From positions 3,844,001 to 3,908,000 of the forward strand of contig NZ_JARUMJ010000001.1 in the NCBI RefSeq assembly GCF_036898465.1: DNA of 64,000 nt. The letters are read 5' to 3'. Below, one piece after another: positions 45,002 to 52,957 of this stretch. A program made the translations under genes and the position numbers. This DNA comes from Streptomyces sp. B21-105 (GTDB lineage: Bacteria > Actinomycetota > Actinomycetes > Streptomycetales > Streptomycetaceae). The notes beneath the pieces were generated by a model. That model was not told where the DNA came from. It saw nothing but the letters and a program-made list of their open reading frames with translations, and ran no database searches. How positions within the stretch are numbered: the first letter of the stretch is position 1; the number at the start of each line of letters is the position of its first letter.

Positions 45002-46662
45002 GCGTCGTCACCTTCACGCAGGGGCACCCGCACGCCCCGCTCGACCGCGACCGACTCCGCGATGTCGTACCCGGCGTCGACGTGCCGGATGACGCCCATG
45101 CCGGGGTCGTTGGTGAGGACCCGGCGGATCTTCTCGCCGGCGAGTGCGGTGCCGTCGGCGACGGTCACCTGGCCGGCGTGGATGGAGCGGCCCATGCCGA
45201 CGCCGCCGCCGTGGTGGAGGGAGACCCAGGAGGCGCCCGAGGCCACGTTGACCATGGCGTTCAGCAGCGGCCAGTCGGCGATCGCGTCGGAGCCGTCGAG
45301 CATGGCCTCGGTCTCGCGGTACGGGGAGGCGACGGAACCGGAGTCGAGGTGGTCGCGACCGATGACGACAGGGGCGGCCAGTTCGCCGGACGCCACCATG
45401 TCGTTGAAGCGCTCGCCGGCCTTGTCGCGTTCGCCGTAGCCGAGCCAGCAGATCCGGGCGGGCAGGCCCTGGAAGTGGACGCGCTCACCGGCCAGCTTGA
45501 TCCAGCGGGCCAGGGACTCGTTCTCGGGGAAGAGGTCGAGGATCGCCTTGTCGGTCTTGGCGATGTCGGAGGCCTCGCCGGACAGGGCGGCCCAGCGGAA
45601 GGGTCCCTTGCCCTCGCAGAACAGCGGGCGGATATAGGCGGGGACGAAGCCGGGGAAGGCGAACGCCCGGTCGTATCCGGCGAGTCGGGCCTCGCCGCGG
45701 ATGGAGTTTCCGTAGTCGAAGACCTCGGCGCCGGCGTCCAGGAAGCCGACCATCGCCTCCACGTGCCGTGCCATGGACTCGCGGGCCCGGGTGGTGAAGC
45801 CGGCCGGGTCCTTCGCGGCGGCGTCGGCCATGTCCTCGAAGTCGATCCCGGTGGGCAGGTAGGCCAGCGGGTCGTGGGCGGAGGTCTGGTCGGTGACGAT
45901 GTCGATGGGCGCGCCCATCGCGAGCAGCTGCGGCACGAGGTCGGCGGCGTTGCCGAGGACGCCGATGGAGAGCGGCTTGCGCCGGTCGCGGGCCTCGACG
46001 GCCAGCTGGAGCGCGTGGTCCAGGTTGTCGGCCCTGACGTCCAGGTAGCGGTGCTCGATGCGGCGGTCGATGGCGCGCGGGTCGCAGTCGACGCAGATCG
46101 CGACGCCGTCGTTCATCGTCACGGCGAGCGGCTGGGCGCCGCCCATGCCGCCGAGGCCGGCGGTGAGGGTGATCGTGCCGGCGAGGGTGCCGCCGAACTT
46201 CTTCGCGGCGACGGCGGCGAAGGTCTCGTAGGTGCCCTGGAGGATGCCCTGGGTGCCGATGTAGATCCAGGAACCGGCGGTCATCTGGCCGTACATGGTC
46301 AGGCCCAGCTGTTCCAGGCGGCGGAACTCCTCCCAGTTGGCCCAGTCGCCGACGAGGTTGGAGTTGGCGATGAGGACGCGCGGCGCCCATTCGTGGGTCT
46401 GCATCACGCCGACCGGCCGGCCGGACTGGACGAGCATCGTCTCGTCCTGCTTGAGGGTCCGCAGGGTGCGGACCATCGCGTCGAAGGAGCGCCAGTCGCG
46501 GGCCGCCTTGCCCGTGCCGCCGTAGACGACGAGCTTGTCGGGGTGTTCGGCGACCTCGGGGTCGAGGTTGTTCTGCAGCATCCGCAGGGCGGCTTCCTGC
46601 TGCCATCCCAGGGCGCTCAGTTCCGTACCGCGCGGCGCTCGTACGGGGCGGGGTCCTGACAT
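44998..46662 (-). CDS. hutU: Urocanate hydratase
   Basis: 554 residues from ATG 46662 behind AAGGAGG. Converts urocanate to imidazolone propionate with tightly bound NAD+. Seen: LMQNN-type start ([17 protein letters not shown]), [35 protein letters not shown] with the catalytic Cys, and [17 protein letters not shown]. First gene of a four-gene operon with 4-bp overlaps (hutU, AllC-like, hutF, hutI). Histidine ammonia-lyase (hutH) is not in the window. Confidence 0.96.
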   Translation of the reverse strand: MSGPRPVRAPRGTELSALGWQQEAALRMLQNNLDPEVAEHPDKLVVYGGTGKAARDWRSFDAMVRTLRTLKQDETMLVQSGRPVGVMQTHEWAPRVLIANSNLVGDWANWEEFRRLEQLGLTMYGQMTAGSWIYIGTQGILQGTYETFAAVAAKKFGGTLAGTITLTAGLGGMGGAQPLAVTMNDGVAICVDCDPRAIDRRIEHRYLDVRADNLDHALQLAVEARDRRKPLSIGVLGNAADLVPQLLAMGAPIDIVTDQTSAHDPLAYLPTGIDFEDMADAAAKDPAGFTTRARESMARHVEAMVGFLDAGAEVFDYGNSIRGEARLAGYDRAFAFPGFVPAYIRPLFCEGKGPFRWAALSGEASDIAKTDKAILDLFPENESLARWIKLAGERVHFQGLPARICWLGYGERDKAGERFNDMVASGELAAPVVIGRDHLDSGSVASPYRETEAMLDGSDAIADWPLLNAMVNVASGASWVSLHHGGGVGMGRSIHAGQVTVADGTALAGEKIRRVLTNDPGMGVIRHVDAGYDIAESVAVERGVRVPLREGDDA

Positions 46663-46710
46663 GGTCTGCCTCCTTGCGGACGGGTGATCCCGGCGGGCTT
46701 TTACTGCCGA

Positions 46711-46746
46711 TATTCACATCCTGACCCGCTGAATAGAACTAGTCAA
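46711..46746 (-). promoter_or_regulatory. hut operon promoter with an inverted repeat
   Basis: Minus strand TTGACT (46746-46741), 17-bp spacer, CAGGAT (46723-46718). An inverted repeat TATTCA (46711-46716) N13 TGAATA (46730-46735) covers the -10 and part of the spacer, a good place for a repressor operator. The regulator is not identified. Confidence 0.5.
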
Positions 46747-47114
46747 TACGGCCGCGCGACGACACACCTCCCCAGCGGTGGACAGAGAGGCGACCGGGCG
46801 GCGGGACGGAAGTGACACGGCGGGCGTGCGGGCGTGCGGCCGAGCAGCGGGACGGGGGCCGAACGGGTCCGCCGGGGCGCGCGCCGCCCGCCGTCACCAC
46901 CCTGCGCGAGCCCGTGGGCCGGTGGCGTGCGCCCGTGGGCGCGGTATTGAAGGGACCTGTGGGGCGTCACACAGCCACGGAAAGTGGTCAGTCGACCCAC
47001 CTTAGTCACCGCTTCGCATGTTCCGCTGGAAAATGCCAGAAGACTCACCCCTGGCACACACGTTGCGTAGCGTCTCCATCACTCAGCCGAACGGCGGGCG
47101 GGAGGGGAGCCACG
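46747..47114. other. Intergenic region between hutU and the Roadblock cluster
   Basis: No gene seen. GC-rich until about 46980, then a less GC-rich leader with a short inverted repeat CTGGAAAATGCCAG (47026-47039). The promoter of the Roadblock genes presumably lies at about 47000-47080; I see no clear pair of boxes. Confidence 0.35.
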
Positions 47115-47567
47115 GTGCCCGGAATCGACGAGTGTCTACTGGAGGCCATGCGGCTGCCCGGCGCACGGGGCGCGGCGCTGGTCGACTGGACGAGCGGGCT
47201 GGCCCTGGGCGCGGTCGGGGAGTTCCCCGGCGGCGACCACGAGGCGGCGGCCGCCGAGGCCGCGGAGGTCGCCCGGTTGACGGCGGAGCAGCGGGCGTTC
47301 ACACCGGACGGCCACGGCGGCCCCTTCGGTCACGACGGCCGGGAAGACCGCGAGGGCGCGGCCGGGGCCGTCCCGGCGGCGCCCGCCGATCCCCCGGTGG
47401 AGGACCTGATCATCAGTAACCGGGACAGCTACCACGTGCTCCGGTTCGTGCCGACGTCCTTCGACAGCAGCGTGTTCCTGCACGTGTGGCTGGCCCGGTC
47501 GGACGGCAACCTCGCACTGGCGCGGATCAGGCTGGGCGAGATGGCCGAACGGCTGGTGCTGGGATGA
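47115..47567 (+). CDS. Roadblock/LC7-related protein
   Basis: 150 residues from GTG 47115 behind GGAGGGGAG. The first 50 and last 60 residues resemble the Roadblock protein at 49157 (GARGAALVDWTSGLALGAVG versus GATGVALVDYTSGMALGTMG; LIISNRDSYHVLRFV versus ILITLSDQYHLIRLI). An insert of about 40 acidic residues lies in the middle. Roadblock proteins usually regulate Ras-like GTPases such as MglA. It overlaps the next gene by 4 bp (ATGA). Confidence 0.8.
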   Translation: MPGIDECLLEAMRLPGARGAALVDWTSGLALGAVGEFPGGDHEAAAAEAAEVARLTAEQRAFTPDGHGGPFGHDGREDREGAAGAVPAAPADPPVEDLIISNRDSYHVLRFVPTSFDSSVFLHVWLARSDGNLALARIRLGEMAERLVLG

Positions 47568-48571
47568 CGGCGGTGAGAACGACCCCGCCGGGCACGACCC
47601 CGCCGCCCCGGCTGCCCGTCCGGGAGAAGTCGACGGCGCGGGGGCAGGGCGGCGGGCTGTCGCCGATGCTGACCCGGCTCGCCGCCGAACGCGCGACGGG
47701 CGTCCTGGAGCGCGAGCGCGGCTCGCTCTACCTCGCCGAGGGGCGGGTGGTGCACGCCGAGAGTCCTCTCGCCCCGGGCCTCGACGTGCTCCTCCTGGCC
47801 CACGGCACCCTCTCCCCCGCCGTCTGGCAGGACGCCGTGGAGCGGGCCGACGAGGAGTACGACGTGACGCGGCTGCTGCTCGACGCCGGCCGTGTCCCGC
47901 GCGGCGCGCTGGAACTGTGCCAGCTGGAGGCGGTGTTCGACGCGGCGTACTTCGCGCTCACCCCCAGCAGCACGCCCGGCCGCTTCCACTACGGCACCCG
48001 GCACCGGCTCGGCGCCCTCAGCCCCGTCCCGGTCGGCGCGGTCGAGCGCGAGACGCTGCGCCGGCGCGCGCTGCTGGACCGGCTGTGGCCCGACCCGGCG
48101 ACCGACGGCTCGCCGCTGCGCCGCGCCGAGTCCGTCGCCGCGCCCGCGCCGACCGCCCGGCAGAGCGCGGTGCTGGCTCTCGCCGACGGGGTGCGCACCG
48201 CGCCGGACATCGCCCGCGAGCTGGGCCGGCAGGCCTTCCACACGCTGGTGGACGCCCGGCGGCTGGCGGCCGCGGGACTGGTCACCGCGCTCTTCCCACC
48301 GCCCGGCCCGCACCGCCTGCCGACCGGGTTCCCGCCCCGCCACGCGCTCCCCGCGACCGCGTCCCCCACAGCCACGGGCCGCCCGGCCGACGGCCCCACG
48401 GCGCCCGGACCACCCGCCACCTCCGGGGCCCTCACGACGGGAGCCCAAGCAGTCGCGGGACTCCCCGTACCCCCCGTCCCCGACGCACCGCAGGGCATCG
48501 CCCTGCCCCGCGTCAACGACCCCGACATCACTCTGCTGAAGAGGCTCAGGGATGCGCTGGAGGCCCTTTGA
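47564..48571 (+). CDS. DUF4388 (PATAN-type) protein with winged-helix-like domain
   Basis: 335 residues from ATG 47564, translationally coupled to the gene before. Residues about 28-75 match DUF4388/PATAN (LSPMLTRLAAERATGVLERERGSLYLAEGRVVHAESP), followed by a helical part, then a winged-helix-like segment at about 195-245 (SAVLALADGVRTAPDIARELGRQAFHTLVDARRLAAAGLVTALFPP). The tail is Pro/Ala-rich. Such proteins occur in signalling clusters with Roadblock proteins and response regulators; the exact role is unknown. Confidence 0.72.
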   Translation: MTAVRTTPPGTTPPPRLPVREKSTARGQGGGLSPMLTRLAAERATGVLERERGSLYLAEGRVVHAESPLAPGLDVLLLAHGTLSPAVWQDAVERADEEYDVTRLLLDAGRVPRGALELCQLEAVFDAAYFALTPSSTPGRFHYGTRHRLGALSPVPVGAVERETLRRRALLDRLWPDPATDGSPLRRAESVAAPAPTARQSAVLALADGVRTAPDIARELGRQAFHTLVDARRLAAAGLVTALFPPPGPHRLPTGFPPRHALPATASPTATGRPADGPTAPGPPATSGALTTGAQAVAGLPVPPVPDAPQGIALPRVNDPDITLLKRLRDALEAL

Positions 48572-48605
48572 AAGGCAGCGACCGCGCGCCGAGAGGAGCG
48601 AGCTG

Positions 48606-49136
48606 ATGGCTTCCGCGCCCGAGATACTCGACGAGCTGCGGCGACTGCGGGCCCGGGTGCCCCAGCTGACCGGCGCGCTGGCGGCCGGCGTGGACGGACT
48701 CGTCCTCGCCCACGACACCCCGGGCGTGGAGCCGGAAGTGCTCGCCGCGCTGACCGCCGCCGCCCTCGGTGTGGCGATGCGGATGGCGGACACGACCGGC
48801 CAGGGCGACTTCCGCGAACTGCTCGTGCGCGGCCGGTACGGCTACGTCTCGACGTACTCGGCCGGCGAGAACGCCGTGCTGACGCTGCTGGCGCAGGACC
48901 GCGTCAACATCGGCCGGCTGCACCTCGAGGGACGCCGGGCCGGCGCCCGCATCGGGGAGCTGGTCGACGCGCGGGAGGCGGTGGCGCGGGCGGCTGCGGC
49001 GGCCGCCCCGGCGAAGACCCCGCTGAAGCCGCCCGCGAAGGCGCCGGTGCGGACCCCGGCGAAGCCCACGACCTTACCGACCAGATCGGCGCGCGGCCCA
49101 GCCACCACCAACGCGCGCACCACCACGGAAATTTGA
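48606..49136 (+). CDS. Roadblock/LC7 protein carrying a TTA codon
   Basis: 176 residues from ATG 48606, behind GAGAGGAGC. Residues 1-125 are a Roadblock fold (ILDELRRLRARVPQLTGALAAGVDGLVLAHD, GDFRELLVRGRYGYVSTYSAGENAVLTLLA). The tail is Ala/Pro/Lys/Thr-rich. Codon 157 at 49074-49076 is TTA in frame, the codon read by bldA, so full translation should depend on development. An ATG at 48552 is an alternative start inside the previous gene. Confidence 0.8.
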   Translation: MASAPEILDELRRLRARVPQLTGALAAGVDGLVLAHDTPGVEPEVLAALTAAALGVAMRMADTTGQGDFRELLVRGRYGYVSTYSAGENAVLTLLAQDRVNIGRLHLEGRRAGARIGELVDAREAVARAAAAAAPAKTPLKPPAKAPVRTPAKPTTLPTRSARGPATTNARTTTEI

Positions 49137-49156
49137 AGGAACCGAGGAGCACAGTC

Positions 49157-49531
49157 ATGGCCAATACCGAGACCTGCCTGAAAGAGGCGCTCGCCTCCAT
49201 CGAAGGCGCCACCGGAGTCGCGCTCGTCGACTACACCAGCGGCATGGCGCTGGGCACGATGGGCGGCAGCAAGACGTTCGACCTGAACGTCGCCGCCGCC
49301 GGCAACACCGACGTGGTGCGCGCCAAGATGCGCACCATGGAACACCTCGGGCTGAAGGCCCAGATCGAGGACATCCTGATCACCCTGTCCGACCAGTACC
49401 ACCTGATCCGGCTGATCAGCGGCCGCGGCGGGAACGGCCTCTTCCTCTACCTGGTGCTGGACGCCAAGCGGGCCAACCTGGCGATGGCCCGCCACCAGCT
49501 GAAGCGGATCGAGGAGGACCTCGAGGTGTGA
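49157..49531 (+). CDS. Roadblock/LC7 protein
   Basis: 124 residues from ATG 49157 behind CGAGGAG, 20 bp after the previous gene. A compact Roadblock domain over the whole length (ETCLKEALASIEGATGVALVDYTSGMALGTMGG, DILITLSDQYHLIRLISG, GLFLYLVLDAKRANLAMARHQLKRIE). Last gene of the four-gene cluster; there is no adjacent GTPase. Confidence 0.85.
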   Translation: MANTETCLKEALASIEGATGVALVDYTSGMALGTMGGSKTFDLNVAAAGNTDVVRAKMRTMEHLGLKAQIEDILITLSDQYHLIRLISGRGGNGLFLYLVLDAKRANLAMARHQLKRIEEDLEV

Positions 49532-49545
49532 GGGACTGACAGGTC

Positions 49546-50130
49546 CTAGACCAGTGCGGCGGCGCGGCGGCGGGATCCACCCGGAGCCGCGTCGCCCGCC
49601 GCGATGCCGGTGCTGCGGTACGCCTCGACGGTTTTTCCGGCGGGGCGTCCGCCGCGTCGGTCCAGCCAGTCGACGCACACCCACAACAGCGCGTCGTCGG
49701 CGCGCTCGAGCCGGCCCAGCCAGGCGGCCTTGAGCCACAGCCCGACCCCGCAGCCGGCGAGCAGCATGCCACCGGCCGCGGGCACGGCGAACGCGCTGCC
49801 CAGCGCGGCGAGGAAGGCCGGCAGCAGCCACCGGCGGTGGCCGCGCCGCCAGACGCGGACGGTCACCGCCCGGTCCTGGAGCACGTCGTGCTTGCCCGCA
49901 CGGACCGCGCCACGCCCGAGTTCCGTGAACCGGCGGCGGCCGCGCAGCGCCGTGACCGCCGCCGCCACGAGGAACAACGCGGCTCCGGCCAGCACCCCGA
50001 TCCGTCGCCCGGTCAGGCCGGGCACCAGGACCCCGACACCGGCCGCGAACACCCCGCACCACCACAACGGCGCTGCTCCGGCCCGTACGACGACGGCCAC
50101 CCGAGCCAGCCCCTGCCCTCCGCGCGCCAC
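49546..50130 (-). CDS. Unrecognised membrane protein
   Basis: 194 residues from GTG 50130. Two hydrophobic pairs at about 13-58 (VVRAGAAPLWWCGVFAAGVGVLVPG, IGVLAGAALFLVAAAVTAL) and 100-135, separated by a basic loop, and a hydrophilic C-terminus. I do not recognise the family. It converges on the Roadblock cluster with only 14 bp between stops. Confidence 0.6.
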   Translation of the reverse strand: MARGGQGLARVAVVVRAGAAPLWWCGVFAAGVGVLVPGLTGRRIGVLAGAALFLVAAAVTALRGRRRFTELGRGAVRAGKHDVLQDRAVTVRVWRRGHRRWLLPAFLAALGSAFAVPAAGGMLLAGCGVGLWLKAAWLGRLERADDALLWVCVDWLDRRGGRPAGKTVEAYRSTGIAAGDAAPGGSRRRAAALV

Positions 50131-50256
50131 GCCTGCCTCCTCGTCATTCCGGCTCCCACTCGTGGCCGTACAGCGTAGTCAGCGAACGTGAGACGAGTCT
50201 GAGAGTCCGGCGACCTGAAAGTCCGGCGATCCGGGAGTTCCGGGACGGGGGCGGGT

Positions 50257-51186
50257 CTACTCCACGAAGAGGCCGCGTGTCGCCGCCCGTGCGTCGAACT
50301 CCTCCAGCCGGGCCTGCGCGTCGGGCAGGTCGTCGCACATCGCCTCCAGCAGCACCCGCCCGAGCAGCATCGGCGCGCACGCCGTGTCGAAGGCGAGCCC
50401 GGTGCCGACGGCGGCCGGCAGCAGCAGATCGGAGACCTTGGCGACCGGCGCGAACGCGGAGTCGGCGACCGTCACCACGCTCAGCCCGGCCTCCTTGGCG
50501 TAGGCGAGGGTGTCGACGACCTCGCGCGGGTGGCGGGGCAGCGCGAAGCAGAGCAGCGCGGAGGCGCCGGCCCGGACGGCGGCGTCGATCCGGTCGTGGA
50601 TCATCGTGCCGCCCTCGTGCAGCAGCCGTACGTCGGGATGCACCTTGGCCGCGAAGTAGGCGAAGCCGTACGCCTGGGAGGCGGCGGCCCGCAGTCCGAG
50701 CACCGGCAGCGGCCGCGAGGCCGCCAGCAGCCTGCCCGCCCGCTGCACGGGCCGCGGGTCGGCGAGCAGCTCGGCCAGGTGCCGCAGGTTCTCGATCTCC
50801 GCCTGGACGGCCTGCTGGTAGGCGTTGCACGAGGCCGAGCCCGGCGTCCGGTCGGCGGGCGCGACCTCGCGCAGGTGCCTGCGCAGGGCGGGATAGCCGT
50901 CGAAGCCGAGGGCGACCGCGAAGCGGGTCACGGACGGCTGGCTGACCCCGGCCAGCTCGGCGAGCTCCACGCTGGAGAGGAACGGCACGTCGGCGGCGCG
51001 CCGCACCATGCTGTGCGCGATGCGCCGCTGGGTCGGCGTCAGCCGATGGCCCTCGAAGAGCGTCTGCAGCCGCGCCCCCGGAGTGTCCGACGGCCCCCCA
51101 CCCGACCCGCCGGCACCCGGCCCCGTCGGCGCCCCCTGCCCCGTCCCGGGCCCCGGTCCCGTCCCCGGGTCCGTCTCCGCGCTCAT
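50257..51186 (-). CDS. RpiR/MurR-family transcription regulator with SIS domain
   Basis: 309 residues from ATG 51186. After a Gly/Pro-rich 35-residue start, an RpiR helix-turn-helix (LTPTQRRIAHSMVRRAADVPFLSSVELAELAGVSQPSVTRFAVALGFDGYPALRR) and a SIS sugar-phosphate-binding domain (VLGLRAAASQAYGFAYFAAKVHPDVRLL, LCFALPRHPREVVDTLAYAKEAGLSVVTVADS) follow. Its upstream region has a perfect palindrome ATGACGTCAT. A target could be the nearby hut operon, but that is only proximity. Confidence 0.85.
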   Translation of the reverse strand: MSAETDPGTGPGPGTGQGAPTGPGAGGSGGGPSDTPGARLQTLFEGHRLTPTQRRIAHSMVRRAADVPFLSSVELAELAGVSQPSVTRFAVALGFDGYPALRRHLREVAPADRTPGSASCNAYQQAVQAEIENLRHLAELLADPRPVQRAGRLLAASRPLPVLGLRAAASQAYGFAYFAAKVHPDVRLLHEGGTMIHDRIDAAVRAGASALLCFALPRHPREVVDTLAYAKEAGLSVVTVADSAFAPVAKVSDLLLPAAVGTGLAFDTACAPMLLGRVLLEAMCDDLPDAQARLEEFDARAATRGLFVE

Positions 51187-51255
51187 GCCCGCTCCCCCTT
51201 CAGCCGCCCGCGAACCGAGCCGTCGACGGGATTATTCAGCTATCACGCACTCTGC

Positions 51256-51265
51256 ATGACGTCAT
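51256..51265. promoter_or_regulatory. Palindrome upstream of the RpiR regulator
   Basis: ATGACGTCAT is a perfect 10-bp palindrome about 70 bp before the RpiR start, in an AT-richer patch that also has TTATTCAGC (51225-51233). It may be an autoregulatory operator. Confidence 0.3.
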
Positions 51266-51309
51266 ACAGCCAGGCAAGGGAGACGGCAGTACCGGAAGGG
51301 GCTAAGGGG

Positions 51310-51741
51310 CTAGCTGTGGGGGGTGAGCACCATGTAGGTCACTGCCGTCCCATCGTCCATGACGCCTCTGAACAGTTGCTCGTTCAGCAGGGGTGAGGTG
51401 GTGAGCACCGAGGCCAACACGCCGGCGGCAGAACTGACATAGCGCAGAATCGCGGGCGCCGCACCGAAGGCGAGCGCGTCTTCGATCTCCTTCATTCCCG
51501 CCTCCGTCAGGAGATCATTGATGACGTCGTCGACCTCGCTCCGCCGGTCAGGCGGACCGTTGTAGACGGTCACGTAGTAGCCGTTTCCCTGACGTGCACT
51601 GACGGTGATCTGGGCATCGTCTCGGATCGCCTTTCCCTGCGGCGCTTCCGAGGGTATCGGGATCAGGGTTCCGTCGGGTTCGGGCGCGGCTTCGAAGCGG
51701 GTCGTATTGTCGCTTGCCGGGTTGGGAAGTGTGTCTGCCAT
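51310..51741 (-). CDS. Unrecognised orphan protein
   Basis: 143 residues from ATG 51741 behind GGAAGGA. No family recognised. N-terminus is acidic and polar, then a beta-type stretch (AQITVSARQGNGYYVTVYNG), a helix (EVDDVINDLLTEAGMKEIEDAL) and a weakly hydrophobic segment (RYVSSAAGVLASVLTTSPLL). Third codon positions are less GC-rich than in neighbours, and the surrounding 51.2-52.0 kb is AT-richer, which suggests later acquisition. Confidence 0.55.
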   Translation of the reverse strand: MADTLPNPASDNTTRFEAAPEPDGTLIPIPSEAPQGKAIRDDAQITVSARQGNGYYVTVYNGPPDRRSEVDDVINDLLTEAGMKEIEDALAFGAAPAILRYVSSAAGVLASVLTTSPLLNEQLFRGVMDDGTAVTYMVLTPHS

Positions 51742-52159
51742 GTCAATCCTTCCGACACCCTCGGGCAGGCTGATGTCATGCTCAACTCCAGCTCTGGGAA
51801 CGGGCGTTCCTGTCGCTGATTCCTGTCGCTGATTCCAGGCTAGCTCCGAGCCAAATGCGACGCATGTCGGGCGGCGCCTTGACAACGGAGACAACGGGGC
51901 ACATGAAATGGGGCGCCAATTGTCCGGAAATTATCAGGAAATCGTGCGACTCGGGAGACGCCTGCGCCGAGTCCGTACCGTTCCTTCAATACCGTTTCTT
52001 CAATTGCGAAGTGATGCGGCGTCCGGTACGTGATGTCGGGGTGGTCGAACAGCTCCGGCGCCCCCGACCCCGGAGAGGGGGGCTATCCCCAGTGCGCCGG
52101 GCGGGCGCGCTCTCTAGCCTGGTGCGTACGACGGGCAACGGACGGGACGGGAGACCACC
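51742..52159. other. AT-richer intergenic region
   Basis: No convincing gene. Contains AATTGTCCGGAAATTATCAGG (51916-51936) and TTCAATACCG/TTCAATTGCG repeats at about 51984-52008. Towards 52060-52130 it turns GC-rich with GGGGGGCTATCCCC, a short palindromic element, just before the membrane-protein gene. Probably promoters on both sides. Confidence 0.35.
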
Positions 52160-52585
52160 GTGGAAGCGCGGGACACGGACCTGAAGAAGGATCTGGACGC
52201 CACACTGCAGACCCGCAGGGAACTCGGCGAGGAGTACGAGTCCGCGCTGGTGGAATCGTTCCTCGAGAAGGTCGACCAGCGCATCGACGGCGCGGTGGAG
52301 CGCCGGGTGCGGAGGCAGTTCGCGGAGCAGCAGATGGCGGCGGCCCGCGACTCCCGCTCGCCGCAGGCGACGGACTCGTGGGGCGAGCGCTTCGGCTTCG
52401 GCATCGTCTCGCTGGTGCTGGCGGTCCCGCTGTCGGCGATCGGGGTGGGCACCGAGGGACTGCCGGGCCTGATCGTCTCCTGGGTGGGCATCGTCGGCGT
52501 CAACGTGGTCCAGGCCGCCCGCAGCAACCCCGGTCTCTTCCGCGGTCGGCGCCGCTCCTCGAAGGACGGCGACTGGGAGGAGTGA
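52160..52585 (+). CDS. Small membrane protein with N-terminal coiled coil
   Basis: 141 residues from GTG 52160. Residues 1-65 are highly charged and helical (TDLKKDLDATLQTRRELGEEYESALVESFLEKVDQRIDG), probably a coiled coil. Two membrane helices at about 78-118 (GFGIVSLVLAVPLSAIGVG, LPGLIVSWVGIVGVNVVQAA) and a basic/acidic tail follow. The family is common in Streptomyces but has no known function to my knowledge. Confidence 0.72.
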   Translation: MEARDTDLKKDLDATLQTRRELGEEYESALVESFLEKVDQRIDGAVERRVRRQFAEQQMAAARDSRSPQATDSWGERFGFGIVSLVLAVPLSAIGVGTEGLPGLIVSWVGIVGVNVVQAARSNPGLFRGRRRSSKDGDWEE

Positions 52586-52957
52586 CCGTCGGCACGACCG
52601 TTCGTGGGGGAAGCTTGCGCGGGGACCGCCGCACCCCCTTGACGGGGGGCGGGACGACGGCGGTCCCCGCGTGGGACGCGGGCCGGGTCAGGCCCGGTCG
52701 CCGCGTCCGTGGCGTCCGTGGAAGGTCCGGGAGCCGCTCCGGAGGTCCGTGACGCCGTTTCGGTGCCGGCCGGGGAGCCGCTCCCTGCCGACACCCATCA
52801 CGATGCCGGACGCGTGTTAACCGGGTGCTGCGCGGACGTGACACGCGCGTACCACTTCCGCGAAGTCCACCACTTCAGTGGGGAAACGGAAGTTCAGCGC
52901 CCGAAGGGGCCGTTCACCGCAGGTTTCCCCGCAATCACGGCCCCTGTCACGCAGACG
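52586..52957. terminator. Convergent intergenic region with a long hairpin
   Basis: CGCGGGGACCGCCG (52618-52631) pairs with CGGCGGTCCCCGCG (52658-52671), a perfect 14-bp stem, with an inner CCCCC/GGGGG stem inside the loop. It likely ends both converging transcripts. The remaining 286 bp have no gene I can support. Confidence 0.7.

Noticed and set aside
47052..47066. TGGCAC-N5-TTGC, an exact sigma-54 (-24/-12) promoter pattern before the Roadblock cluster
   Set aside because: Streptomyces lack RpoN, so the match is taken as chance.
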